A stretch of 58,300 nucleotides of DNA from Clostridia bacterium (GCA_017452785.1 JAFTLT010000053.1:1-58300), one strand, 5' to 3'; counted from the first letter of the stretch, positions 1 to 7,546 are shown. The notes: generated by a model not told the origin, from the letters alone. Numbers and translations are program-made.

Positions 1-137
1 AATATGTAGACCCGTTTACGGGTAACAAGTAACAATCTTTTGCATTTGGTAGTCGTAGGGTACGCCTTGAGGCGATGCCAGTATCATAGGGCTTTGCCCG
101 CATATGAAGAACCCCCGGCTTAGCCGGGGGGTTACTA
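1..137 (+). mobile_element. Probable right end of an IS200/IS605-like (TnpB-type) element
   Basis: A short open frame enters from the left edge and stops at 30-32 (last residues YVDPFTGNK). After it comes a non-coding stretch with small hairpins (GCC TTGA GGC near 64-73, GGGC TTT GCCC near 89-99) and a GC-rich hairpin at 110-132, CCCCGGC-TTA-GCCGGGG, ending GGGGTTAC. There is no T-run, so it is a poor intrinsic terminator. IS200/IS605 elements are known to end in such a subterminal hairpin, and TnpB guide RNAs (reRNA/omegaRNA) derive from this end. I infer that this is the 3' remnant of such an element and that the contig breaks inside it. The alternative is a plain repeat with a hairpin. Confidence 0.45.
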
Positions 138-533
138 TTATGAGTTATGAATGACGCGGGAAAGGCTTGGCAAGGAAACTGCTTTTTTTCCGCCGAGGGG
201 GTTGGGTTGAAGTGACGAAGGGAGATCCGGTTTTATCAAACCAAAGGTGTTGTGACTTTCTTATTTTCACCTCAGCTTTACTCGTACAAAAAAGCGTTTT
301 GGCAAAATTCGTCTAATCTCACAAAATGCATACCATTATTTTTACATTTCAAACTATTTACATTTTTCTTCGATTGTGATACTATTAACAGGATAGAGAA
401 ATCGGTGAGAGTGTTATCTCATTATCAAGCAGTCTTGCCGCAAAGCAGGACTTTTTTTCTGCAAACTTTTGGTAAAAATATGCCTGAGGGTGTATCTTTA
501 TAAATATCTGACTAAAAATCAGGAGGTCAAATT
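138..533 (+). promoter_or_regulatory. Leader region of the uracil permease gene
   Basis: About 400 bases without a convincing gene. An 83-codon open frame at 252-503 has no proper ribosome binding site and spans an intrinsic terminator, so I do not call it. The stretch before the terminator (about 375-430) is purine-rich and can pair in several ways, for example GGATA near 391 with TATCT near 416. This fits a transcription-attenuation leader. Uracil permease leaders in Firmicutes often bind PyrR, but I could not match the PyrR loop consensus well and name no ligand. Confidence 0.5.
431..458 (+). terminator. Intrinsic terminator (attenuator) before uraA
   Basis: Eight-bp stem AGTCTTGC (431-438) with GCAGGACT (445-452), loop CGCAAA, one G-T wobble, and a run of seven T from 452. 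It lies 76 bases upstream of the permease start and well inside its leader, so read-through must be controlled for the gene to be expressed. Confidence 0.75.
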
Positions 534-1904
534 ATGAAACTTTATTACGACATTCACGACAAACCCAAGTTCCCGCAGCTGGTTATCTATGCTTTCCAGC
601 AGCTGCTTGCAATTATGGCTGCAACAATAGCAGTTCCTGCAATTGTAGGTAACGGAATGACAGCTTCTGCAGCACTTTTCGGTGCAGGTGCAGGCACTAT
701 CATCTATCAGCTTTTCACAAAATTCAACAGCCCTGTTTTTCTTGGCTCATCATTTGCATTTATCGGCTCAATGGTTGCTGCCTTTGCAGGTGCAGTGTCA
801 GTTCAGGCAGGTTATTTAGGTCTTATCCTTGGTGCAATCTTCGCAGGTCTTGTTTATGTTATCATCGCTCTTGTAGTTAAGTTTGTCGGTGTTGGCTGGA
901 TTAATAAGCTTATGCCCGCTGTTGTTATCGGCCCCACAGTTGCCCTCATCGGTCTTTCACTTGCAGGCGCAGCTATCAAGGATGTTTTCTCATACGGCCC
1001 TCAGGACAGTAACGGCTCATTTATTATGACAACAGATATATGGGTTTCTCTTGTCTGTGCTCTTGTTACTCTTTTCGTAGTTGTTATCTGTTCAACCTAC
1101 GGCAAGAAAATGGCTAAGCTCATTCCTTTTATTATTGGTATCCTTTCAGGCTATGCAGTGGCACTTGTCTTCACTCTTATCGGCAAAGCTACAGGTAACG
1201 AAGCTCTTATGGTTATTGATTTTGCTCCCTTTGAGGCTCTTGTTGCAGATGGCGTTACACTTAAAACATTCTTTGCAGTGCCTGAATTTACATTCCTGAC
1301 TGCAATTGAAGGAGTTAAGGATTTTGACGCTTCTTATCTTGCGACGGTCGCTGTTGCTTATGTTCCTGTTGCATTCGTTGTTTTTGCAGAGCATATTGCT
1401 GACCACAAAAACCTTTCAACAATTATTGAAAAAGACCTTCTTGAGGAGCCCGGTCTTCACAGAACACTCCTTGGTGACGGTGTAGGTTCAATTGTAGGTG
1501 CAATCTTCGGTGGTTGTCCCAACACAACTTACGGCGAATCAGTTGGCTGCGTTGCTATCACAAGAAATGCATCTGTTGCAACAATCACAGCAACTGCTAT
1601 CCTTTCAATGCTTATTGCATTTATCTCACCTTTTGTTGCTTTCCTTGATTCAATCCCCGGCTGCGTAATGGGTGGTGTTTGCATTACTCTTTATGGCTTT
1701 ATCGCAGTCAGCGGTCTTAAGATGATACAGAAGGTTGACCTTGAAGATAACGCAAACCTTTTCACAACATCCGTAATTCTTATTACAGGTATCGGCGGCA
1801 TGGCTATTGCAATCGGCAAGGTAACAATTACAGCTATCGCTTGTGCACTTATTCTTGGCATCATCACAAATATAGTTCTTGGCAAGAAAAAGAAAGCGGA
1901 ATAA
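534..1904 (+). CDS. uraA: Uracil permease, NCS2 family
   Basis: 456-residue integral membrane protein with the many hydrophobic segments expected of NCS2 (UraA/PyrP) nucleobase:cation symporters. It imports uracil across the cytoplasmic membrane for salvage. The substrate-site acidic residues of the uracil branch are visible: E286 in FAEHIADH and E335 in the TTYGESVG motif, followed by AITRNAS. The start ATG sits 9 bases after AGGAGG. It is monocistronic: the attenuator at 431-458 precedes it and a 13-bp hairpin follows. Uracil is the best substrate call from the TTYGE motif, and xanthine/guanine transport cannot be fully excluded. No other pyrimidine gene is adjacent. Confidence 0.88.
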   Translation: MKLYYDIHDKPKFPQLVIYAFQQLLAIMAATIAVPAIVGNGMTASAALFGAGAGTIIYQLFTKFNSPVFLGSSFAFIGSMVAAFAGAVSVQAGYLGLILGAIFAGLVYVIIALVVKFVGVGWINKLMPAVVIGPTVALIGLSLAGAAIKDVFSYGPQDSNGSFIMTTDIWVSLVCALVTLFVVVICSTYGKKMAKLIPFIIGILSGYAVALVFTLIGKATGNEALMVIDFAPFEALVADGVTLKTFFAVPEFTFLTAIEGVKDFDASYLATVAVAYVPVAFVVFAEHIADHKNLSTIIEKDLLEEPGLHRTLLGDGVGSIVGAIFGGCPNTTYGESVGCVAITRNASVATITATAILSMLIAFISPFVAFLDSIPGCVMGGVCITLYGFIAVSGLKMIQKVDLEDNANLFTTSVILITGIGGMAIAIGKVTITAIACALILGIITNIVLGKKKKAE

Positions 1905-1910
1905 TTTAAG

Positions 1911-2227
1911 TGCAAAACGCAGAGTGCAGAACGCAGAACGGCGGTCGCAACTTCATCCAGCGCAACCGAAAGCTTCTCCCCGCGCAGATGAAGCTAAAAA
2001 GCGGTAAATTTTATCAATCTAAATTAATCGGCAGGTTACTACTGAAAATCGGTAGTGACCTGCCTTATTTATGCCTTCCCCTTTTGAAGGGGAAGAGGGA
2101 CCGCTTGCGGTGGAGGAGGATTATAAGCTACAGAGTGGGCATTTGATACCAACTCTATTTGCGGGAGAAAGCTGTTTATCGGTAAAAGCTTCCCCGCCGT
2201 TCTGCGTTCTGCACTCTGCGTTTTGCA
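1911..2227. repeat. Element bounded by perfect 34-bp inverted repeats
   Basis: The 34 bases at 1911-1944 (TGCAAAACGCAGAG..., ending ACGGCGG) recur as an exact reverse complement at 2194-2227. The arms are built of hexamer-like GCAGAR units also seen at 7475-7513 and 57818-57848. The interior holds the uraA terminator, a CCCCTTTTGAAGGGG hairpin near 2077-2091 related to the repeats at 22945 and 57893, and no open frame with a ribosome binding site. It is non-coding and could be a MITE or two repeat copies inserted head to head. Confidence 0.75.
2030..2070 (+). terminator. Terminator after uraA
   Basis: Thirteen-bp stem GGCAGGTTACTAC (2030-2042) with GTAGTGACCTGCC (2052-2064), one wobble, nine-base loop, followed by TTATTT. 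It lies inside the inverted-repeat element. Confidence 0.65.
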
Positions 2228-2268
2228 TTAAATCAGTAATTAGCACTTTGCTAATTGCTGATTTCCCC

Positions 2269-2308
2269 TTGACAATAGCGTGGTAATGTGTTACTATATT
2301 ACCACGCT
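2269..2308 (+). promoter_or_regulatory. Promoter with palindromic operator for the amino acid ABC operon
   Basis: TTGACA at 2269-2274 and TACTAT at 2292-2297 with a 17-base spacer. A perfect 11-bp inverted repeat, AGCGTGGTAAT (2277-2287) and ATTACCACGCT (2298-2308), covers the spacer and encloses the -10. Transcription would start at about 2304, so the palindrome cannot form in the mRNA as a whole and is better read as a repressor site. The cognate regulator is unknown. A second small inverted repeat AGTGA/TCACT lies at 2311-2326. Confidence 0.75.
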
Positions 2309-2360
2309 AAAGTGATAAAAGTCACTTAAAAATCAAATCCCGAAAGGAAGTAATTTAGTT

Positions 2361-3242
2361 ATGAAAAAGAAAACCATTGCTCTTATTATGGCGGTACTTA
2401 TGGTAGTTCTCTGCTTCGGTCTTGCAGCTTGCGGCGATAATAAAGACCCCAACGCAGACGTAGGCCCCTCAAATGATGTAGAAGCTACAAACGGTGCAGA
2501 AGAAAGCACAGACGCTAACGACGAACCCAAGGCAGTTGAAGACCTTGCAGCTATCAAAGCAGCAGGCAAAATGGTTATCGGTATCACAATCTATGAGCCC
2601 ATGAACTACTATGCTGACGAAGCTAAGACAGAGCTCACAGGCTTTGACACAGAATTTGCAGAAGCTGTTTGTGAAAAGCTCGGCGTTGAGCCCGAATTTT
2701 TCATCATCGAATGGACAAGAAAGTTCCAGGAGCTTGATGCAAAGACAATCGACTGCGTATGGAACGGTATGACAATCACAGATGAAGCTCTTGCTAACTC
2801 AAGCGTTTCAGATCCCTACATCAAGAACGCTCAGGTTCTTGTTATGAAGAAGGATAAGATCGCTGATTACACAACAGCAGACAGCATTAAGGATCTCACA
2901 TTTGCAGTTGAAGCAGGCTCAGCAGGTGAAAGCGTACTCAAGGATCTTGGCATAGAGAACGTAACAGGCGTTCTCGACCAGTCAAAGGCTCTGCTTGAAG
3001 TTTCAAGCGGTGTTGCAGATGCTTGTGTTATCGATATCACAATGGCTAAGTCAATGACAGGCGAAGGCACATCCTATGCAAACCTTGCATACGGTCTTGA
3101 GCTTTCAACAGAAGAATACGGTATTTCTTGCCGTGAAGGCTCAGACCTTACAGCAGAAATCAACAAGATTATGGCTGAAATGAAGGCAGACGGATCACTT
3201 CAGGCTATCGCTGACAAGTACAGCCTCAACCTCGCTGACTAA
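2361..3242 (+). CDS. Polar amino acid ABC transporter, substrate-binding lipoprotein
   Basis: 293 residues. The N-terminus is a lipoprotein signal with lipobox LAAC (Cys about 24), then a low-complexity Asp/Asn/Glu-rich linker (about 27-52). The family 3 solute-binding domain follows, starting near GKMVIGITIYEPMNYYAD and including TGFDTEFAEAVCEKLGV. It captures an amino acid outside the membrane and delivers it to the permease encoded downstream. The start follows GAAAGGAAG. It is the first gene of a three-gene operon, with a strong hairpin between it and the permease gene. Residues alone do not fix the substrate; Cys, Gln or another polar amino acid is possible. Confidence 0.88.
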   Translation: MKKKTIALIMAVLMVVLCFGLAACGDNKDPNADVGPSNDVEATNGAEESTDANDEPKAVEDLAAIKAAGKMVIGITIYEPMNYYADEAKTELTGFDTEFAEAVCEKLGVEPEFFIIEWTRKFQELDAKTIDCVWNGMTITDEALANSSVSDPYIKNAQVLVMKKDKIADYTTADSIKDLTFAVEAGSAGESVLKDLGIENVTGVLDQSKALLEVSSGVADACVIDITMAKSMTGEGTSYANLAYGLELSTEEYGISCREGSDLTAEINKIMAEMKADGSLQAIADKYSLNLAD

Positions 3243-3264
3243 TTTAAAACTTATAGCGTACTGT

Positions 3265-3297
3265 AAAGACAGAAGGCGCAAAAGCCTTCTGTCTTTC
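3265..3297 (+). terminator. Intra-operon hairpin after the binding-protein gene
   Basis: Thirteen-bp perfect stem AAAGACAGAAGGC (3265-3277) with GCCTTCTGTCTTT (3284-3296), loop GCAAAA, with only a short T tail. Placed between the binding-protein and permease genes, it is likely a partial terminator or mRNA-stabilising end that keeps the binding protein in excess, as is common for ABC importers. Confidence 0.65.
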
Positions 3298-3332
3298 AAT
3301 CGGTTAATCGGGATTTAAGAAAGGTAAAAGAT

Positions 3333-4028
3333 ATGTTTTGGAATGTTACGCAAAGCCTTATGGAAGGCTTCGGAAAAACACTTGAAATATTCATACTCAC
3401 ACTGCTTTTTGCTCTGCCCTTAGGCCTTGTTATAGCCTTCGGCTCAATGAGCAAGTGGAAGCCGCTTAAGGCTGTTTCAAAGGGTCTTGTGTGGGTTATC
3501 AGGGGCACTCCGCTGATGCTGCAGCTCATTGTCATTTTCTACGGCCCCGGTCTTATAGGTGCATGGGCAAGTCAGCTTGAGAGCACAAACTCTCTTATTC
3601 AGTGGCTTGCCACATGGGAATGCTTTGACCGCTTCACAGCTGTTATCGTGTCGTTTGTTATCAACTATGCCTGCTATTTCTCAGAGATTTACCGTGGCGG
3701 CATAGAGAGTATACCAAAGGGACAGTACGAGGCAGGTCAGGTGCTTGGTATGACAAAGAGCCAGACCTTCTTTAAGGTTGTGCTTTTGCAGGTTATCAAG
3801 CGCATTATTCCGCCTATGAGCAACGAAATCATTACACTTGTCAAGGATACCTCACTTGCAAGAACTATTTCAGTTTATGAGGTTATTTGGAACAGTGAAA
3901 TTTTCATAAGAACAGACGGTCTTCTCTGGCCTCTTTTCTACACAGGCCTTTTCTATCTCATATTCAACGGCCTTCTCACCGTTGTTTTCGGCAGAATAGA
4001 GAAGAAGCTCAGTTATTTCAAAGCGTAA
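3333..4028 (+). CDS. Polar amino acid ABC transporter permease
   Basis: 231 residues of the HisM/GlnP type. Hydrophobic segments lie near residues 13-33, 51-73, 103-123 and 190-215. The cytoplasmic EAA loop is seen as GQYEAGQVLGMTKSQTFF, about residues 130-147, and couples to the ATPase. The single permease suggests a homodimeric channel. The start ATG follows AAGAAAGG. The ATPase gene begins 13 bases after the stop, so the two are cotranscribed. Confidence 0.88.
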   Translation: MFWNVTQSLMEGFGKTLEIFILTLLFALPLGLVIAFGSMSKWKPLKAVSKGLVWVIRGTPLMLQLIVIFYGPGLIGAWASQLESTNSLIQWLATWECFDRFTAVIVSFVINYACYFSEIYRGGIESIPKGQYEAGQVLGMTKSQTFFKVVLLQVIKRIIPPMSNEIITLVKDTSLARTISVYEVIWNSEIFIRTDGLLWPLFYTGLFYLIFNGLLTVVFGRIEKKLSYFKA

Positions 4029-4041
4029 GGAGGGAAATGCA

Positions 4042-4824
4042 GTGGCTATACTTGAAGTTAAAGATATTAAAAAGAGCTTTGGCAAAACTAAGGTGCTCAA
4101 AGGTGTTTCCTTCTCGCTTAACGAAGGTGAGGTGCTGTCAATTATCGGCTCATCGGGCAGTGGCAAGACAACACTTCTTCGCTGCATAAATTTCCTTGAA
4201 ACAGCGGACAGCGGCAAAATTACCGTTGACGGCGATGTGATTTTTGACGGTGAAGACCATTCAAAGAAAAAGGCAAAGGAAACAAGAGAAAAGCAGCTGA
4301 AAATAGGTCTTGTTTTTCAGCAGTTCAACCTTTTTCCTCAGTACAATGTGCTTGACAATGTGACCCTTGCTGTCAAGCTTAAGGCAAAGGAAAGACCCGA
4401 CTACAAGCAGAATAAGAAACAGATTTTAGCCGAAATTGAAGAAAAGGCGCTGAAGCTTCTTGGTGAAATGGGTCTTAGCGACAAAATAAACAACTATCCC
4501 TGCGAGCTTTCGGGCGGTCAGCAGCAGAGAGTTTCCATTGCCAGAGCTATGGCACTTGAGCCCAAGATTTTATTCTTTGACGAGCCGACCAGTGCCCTTG
4601 ACCCTGAGCTTACGGGTGAAATTCTCAAGGTTATCAGAGAGCTTGCAAAGAGCAATATGACTATGGTTATTGTTACTCACGAGATGAACTTTGCCAAAGA
4701 GGTAAGCGATTACATTGTGTTTATGGATGACGGTGTAATTGCTGAGGAAGGCAAGGCGGAGGAAATTATAAATAATCCGAAGACGGAGAGACTCAAAGCA
4801 TTTTTGAGTAAGATAAGCGACTGA
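4042..4824 (+). CDS. Amino acid ABC transporter ATP-binding protein
   Basis: 260 residues, GTG start behind AAGGAGGG. Walker A is GSSGSGKTT (about 36-44), the signature is LSGGQQQR, Walker B is ILFFDEPTSALDPE, and the switch His is in VTHEMNFA. This is the GlnQ/HisP type, powering uptake with the permease and binding protein encoded upstream. An insertion of about 25 Lys-rich residues (near KKKAKETREKQ and AKERPDYKQNKKQ) around the Q-loop makes it slightly longer than the usual 240. The operon ends in the terminator at 4927-4954. Confidence 0.9.
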   Translation: MAILEVKDIKKSFGKTKVLKGVSFSLNEGEVLSIIGSSGSGKTTLLRCINFLETADSGKITVDGDVIFDGEDHSKKKAKETREKQLKIGLVFQQFNLFPQYNVLDNVTLAVKLKAKERPDYKQNKKQILAEIEEKALKLLGEMGLSDKINNYPCELSGGQQQRVSIARAMALEPKILFFDEPTSALDPELTGEILKVIRELAKSNMTMVIVTHEMNFAKEVSDYIVFMDDGVIAEEGKAEEIINNPKTERLKAFLSKISD

Positions 4825-4926
4825 AAAAATTATGAATTGCAGGTCGCTTCGCTCCGATTGTATCCCTTTGGATTTGAATATAAGACGGCATCTCTTCCCG
4901 GCAAATAAGACAGAAAAATAATATTA

Positions 4927-4954
4927 AGCAGACTCTTGAACGGGTCTGCTTTTT
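4927..4954 (+). terminator. Terminator of the amino acid transporter operon
   Basis: Seven-bp stem AGCAGAC (4927-4933) with GTCTGCT (4944-4950), then TTTT. The loop contains the -35 element of the next promoter. Bases 4825-4926 hold no recognisable gene. Confidence 0.6.
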
Positions 4955-4964
4955 GTTATATAAT
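4936..4964 (+). promoter_or_regulatory. Promoter of the unknown membrane protein gene
   Basis: TTGAAC at 4936-4941, 17-base spacer, TATAAT at 4959-4964. It overlaps the terminator of the preceding operon. The expected start of transcription is about 4971, only 22 bases before the ATG at 4993. Confidence 0.65.
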
Positions 4965-4992
4965 AAGTGAAATGATGCCTGAGGAGAATAAA

Positions 4993-5805
4993 ATGAAGAA
5001 AAGTTTTGCCATAGATAAAATGAATATCTATAATTTATTTGCCATTATTTTTATGGCTTTTATTATGTTAATTCCTCCTGAGCAAATTGCAGGTGTATTG
5101 ATTTTTGAGTCTGTTGTTCTTTTGATAATGGTTGTATCATTTTTAATGGGTCCTAATTATTATGTTGCCGACAGTGACGGTATAGCAGTATACTATTTTC
5201 TTTTTATCAAAGATTATTATAAATGGGATGAAATTAAATCAATTGAAGAATACCTTGCAGGAAGTTCTAAATTCTATTATACAGCATATTGGATTGAAAC
5301 AAAAACGACAAAAAAGAAACCGTTTTATATGGATTATAAAATAACAAAATCCATATGGACAAAAAGGCTGATAAAAAAATATTGGGACGGTGAAATCAAA
5401 GGAGATGACTTTGAAGCCTTTAAAAAGAAATTGAGAAAGAAAAAAGCGGAATCTTTTGAGCTTGGTAAAAAACAGGCTATAAAAAGTGAAAGCGAAGCCA
5501 GAACGAGAATTGCTGAGATACTAAGAGAATACAGATCCACGGCTAAGAGGCAGGGATTATTTGTCAAAGCTACATACAGTTATGAGATTGAGAATAGAAC
5601 CTATGACAAAAGACCGGATGAAAGCTATTCATTCGTAGTTAAAATTGAGATGGGTAAAATAGGCTGTTCGGAAGATGATAAATTATATATTATATCTGAA
5701 TTGCTTTTTGTAAGATATGGTGTGGCATCTGTTAAGGTGATTGAAAAAGATGGAAATATTTATAATGAGATTTCTCAGAAAGTTGGAGAATTTGTTTCAT
5801 TATAA
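4993..5805 (+). CDS. Hypothetical membrane protein
   Basis: 270 residues from the ATG at 4993, chosen because GAGGAG lies six bases upstream; an in-frame ATG at 4936 lies upstream of the transcription start predicted from the promoter. Two hydrophobic segments (about residues 11-31 and 36-56) are followed by a region resembling a small beta-rich PH-like domain (VADSDGIAVYYFLFIKDYYKWDEIKSIEEY). A very basic helical stretch (FKKKLRKKKAESFELGKKQ) and an alpha/beta tail come next. I do not recognise the family. The gene is more AT-rich than its neighbours and stands alone between two terminators, which fits later acquisition. Confidence 0.6.
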   Translation: MKKSFAIDKMNIYNLFAIIFMAFIMLIPPEQIAGVLIFESVVLLIMVVSFLMGPNYYVADSDGIAVYYFLFIKDYYKWDEIKSIEEYLAGSSKFYYTAYWIETKTTKKKPFYMDYKITKSIWTKRLIKKYWDGEIKGDDFEAFKKKLRKKKAESFELGKKQAIKSESEARTRIAEILREYRSTAKRQGLFVKATYSYEIENRTYDKRPDESYSFVVKIEMGKIGCSEDDKLYIISELLFVRYGVASVKVIEKDGNIYNEISQKVGEFVSL

Positions 5806-5813
5806 AAACGCAA

Positions 5814-5854
5814 ACAGCAGAGCGATTGTAATTTTCACTCTGCTGTAATTTTTT
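5814..5854. terminator. Bidirectional terminator
   Basis: Nine-bp stem ACAGCAGAG (5814-5822) with CTCTGCTGT (5838-5846), followed by AATTTTTTG. It serves the plus-strand gene ending at 5805 and may also serve argH on the minus strand. Confidence 0.65.
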
Positions 5855-5859
5855 GTTAT

Positions 5860-5902
5860 GTGGGACTCTGTCCCACGCCCTGCAAGCTTTTGCAAAAGCT
5901 TG
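5860..5902. repeat. Two palindromes downstream of argH
   Basis: GTGGGAC-TCT-GTCCCAC at 5860-5876, then a perfect 20-bp palindrome CAAGCTTTTG/CAAAAGCTTG at 5883-5902, ten bases from the argH stop. Either could shape the argH 3' end; the second looks like a dispersed palindrome. Confidence 0.6.
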
Positions 5903-5911
5903 AGCAAAACT

Positions 5912-7285
5912 TTACTTGCTTAATTCTTTTCTCAGGGCTTCAATTTCTATTTTTACACACTCAGGTGAGGGGCCGCCCTTTACAGTACGTTTGCTAACAC
6001 ACTCGTCAAGGTCAATTGCCTTATAAACATCCTCCTCAAAGAGGTCGCAAACTGCCTTATACTCCTCGATAGGCAGTGTCTCAAGGGTAACACCCTTGTC
6101 AATGCAAAGAGCCACAAGCATGCCAGTAGCCTTATATGCATCACGGAAGGGGAGTCCTTTGTAAACAAGATAGTCAGCGCAGTCGGTGGCATTGATAAAG
6201 CCTCTTGCTGCTGCGTTTCTCATGTTATCACGCAGTACCGTTGCAGTCTCTAACATAGGAGCAAAGGTGTCAAGGCACATGATAACTGTGTCAAGGGCAT
6301 CAAAAACAGCTTCTTTGTCCTCCTGCATATCCTTGTTATAGGCAAGGGGAATGCCTTTCATAACGGTCAGAAGTGTCTGCAAATCACCGAAAACTCTGCC
6401 AGCTTTGCCACGTACCAGCTCTGCAATATCCGGGTTCTTCTTCTGGGGCATAATGCTTGAGCCTGTTGAGAAGGCATCGTCAAGCTCAATGAATTTGAAT
6501 TCCCATGAGCACCATGCAATGACCTCTTCGGCAAAGCGTGAAAGATGCACCATAACAATTGAAAGCATGGAGAGAAGCTCAAGAGCATAGTCTCTGTCTG
6601 AAACGCCGTCAAGGCTGTTGCTGCTCACACTGCTGAGACCTAAAAGCTCAGCAACATATTCTCTGTCAAGGGGATATGTAGTGCCTGCAAGAGCGCCTGA
6701 GCCGAGAGGTGACACAGCCATTCTCTTTTTGCAGTCATAAAGGCGGTCTAAGTCACGCATAAGCATACTTGCGTACGCCATAAGATGATGACCGAAGGTA
6801 ACAGGCTGAGCACGCTGAAGATGTGTGTAGCCGGGCATAACTGCATCATAGTTTTCCTCTGCTTTATTGAGAATAACCTCAATAAGAGCTTTGATGGATT
6901 CCTCAAGAACATCACACTGGTCAAGGAGATAAAGTCTCAGGTCAAGAGCAACCTGATCGTTACGGCTTCTTGCAGTGTGAAGACGCTTGCCGCTGTCGCC
7001 GATACGCTTTGTCAGCTCACCCTCAACGAAGGTGTGGATATCCTCAGCTGTCATATCTATTTCGAGGCTGCCGTTTTCAAGGTCGGCGGCAATCTCTTTA
7101 AGTGAAGCTACAATTTTATCACTTTCACTTTTGTCGATTATGTTCTGTTTGCCGAGCATTGTTGCGTGTGCAACGGAGCCTCTTATATCCTGCTGCGCCA
7201 TACGGCAGTCAAAGGGGATTGATGAATTGAAATCATTTGTTTTTTTATCAAGGGACTTTTTAAAGCGTCCTGTCCAAAGTGGCAT
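5912..7285 (-). CDS. argH: Argininosuccinate lyase
   Basis: 457 residues, usual length for ArgH. It splits argininosuccinate into arginine and fumarate, the last step of arginine synthesis, in the cytoplasm. The fumarase/aspartase superfamily signature GSSIMPQKKNPD (about 278-289) carries the catalytic Ser. TARSRNDQVALDLRLY and the GYTHLQRAQPVTFGHH block (catalytic His) are also present. The N-terminal PLWTGRFKKSLD is typical. The ATG follows AACAGGAGG. It has its own promoter at 7326-7354 although argG lies just upstream on the same strand, and a terminator and repeats separate the two. Confidence 0.95.
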   Translation of the reverse strand: MPLWTGRFKKSLDKKTNDFNSSIPFDCRMAQQDIRGSVAHATMLGKQNIIDKSESDKIVASLKEIAADLENGSLEIDMTAEDIHTFVEGELTKRIGDSGKRLHTARSRNDQVALDLRLYLLDQCDVLEESIKALIEVILNKAEENYDAVMPGYTHLQRAQPVTFGHHLMAYASMLMRDLDRLYDCKKRMAVSPLGSGALAGTTYPLDREYVAELLGLSSVSSNSLDGVSDRDYALELLSMLSIVMVHLSRFAEEVIAWCSWEFKFIELDDAFSTGSSIMPQKKNPDIAELVRGKAGRVFGDLQTLLTVMKGIPLAYNKDMQEDKEAVFDALDTVIMCLDTFAPMLETATVLRDNMRNAAARGFINATDCADYLVYKGLPFRDAYKATGMLVALCIDKGVTLETLPIEEYKAVCDLFEEDVYKAIDLDECVSKRTVKGGPSPECVKIEIEALRKELSK

Positions 7286-7325
7286 AACTATTACCTCCTG
7301 TTAATTTGTAATATAATACCTGTTA

Positions 7326-7354
7326 ATTATCCTAAAAAAACGTGGTTTTGTCAA
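7326..7354 (-). promoter_or_regulatory. argH promoter
   Basis: On the minus strand TTGACA (plus 7349-7354), 17-base spacer, GATAAT (plus 7326-7331). Expected start at about 7319, 34 bases before the ATG. No ARG-box-like sequence is visible here, in contrast to argG. Confidence 0.7.
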
Positions 7355-7382
7355 TAGTTAAACAAATCATTTTCTGCGTATT

Positions 7383-7440
7383 GCCCTCGCCGGGCAGGCA
7401 TTCTTTTTGCTGGCGCCCAAAAGAATCAAAAATGCGCTGA
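7383..7440 (+). repeat. Structured dispersed repeat, copy A
   Basis: First stem GCCC-TCGCC-GGGC at 7383-7395. A conserved AGGC follows, then the second stem ATTCTTTT (7400-7407) with AAAAGAAT (7419-7426), loop TGCTGGCGCCC, and a tail ATCAAAAA...GCGCTGATG. Three further copies are at 20932-20976 (minus), 22911-23025 and 47554-47639 (minus). Confidence 0.75.
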
Positions 7441-7474
7441 TGTTGCGGTATCAGATTCTATTTTTGTCCGCCTT

Positions 7475-7513
7475 GCTCGCAATTCTGCATTTTGCACTCT
7501 GCATTCTGCATTA
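7475..7513 (-). repeat. GCAGAR-type simple repeat
   Basis: Read on the minus strand this is a run of TGCAGAATGCAGAGTGCA-like units, the same motif as the arms of the element at 1911-2227 and the run at 57818-57848. It is non-coding. Confidence 0.6.
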
Positions 7514-7543
7514 AAAAAAGGGTGTCTTCCGACACCCTTTTTT
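7514..7543 (-). terminator. argG terminator (bidirectional)
   Basis: GGGTGTC (7520-7526), loop TTCC, GACACCC (7531-7537), flanked by A6 and T6. It is a textbook intrinsic terminator in both directions, starting four bases after the argG stop on the minus strand. It separates argG from argH. Confidence 0.85.
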
Positions 7544-7546
7544 GTC

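Noticed and set aside
375-430. PyrR binding loop before the uracil permease
   Set aside because: A GNGAG stretch (GGTGAGAG) is there, but the flanking stem bases do not pair as the PyrR consensus requires.
252-503. 83-codon open frame upstream of the uracil permease
   Set aside because: No ribosome binding site, unusual composition, and it runs through the intrinsic terminator at 431-458. It is leader sequence.
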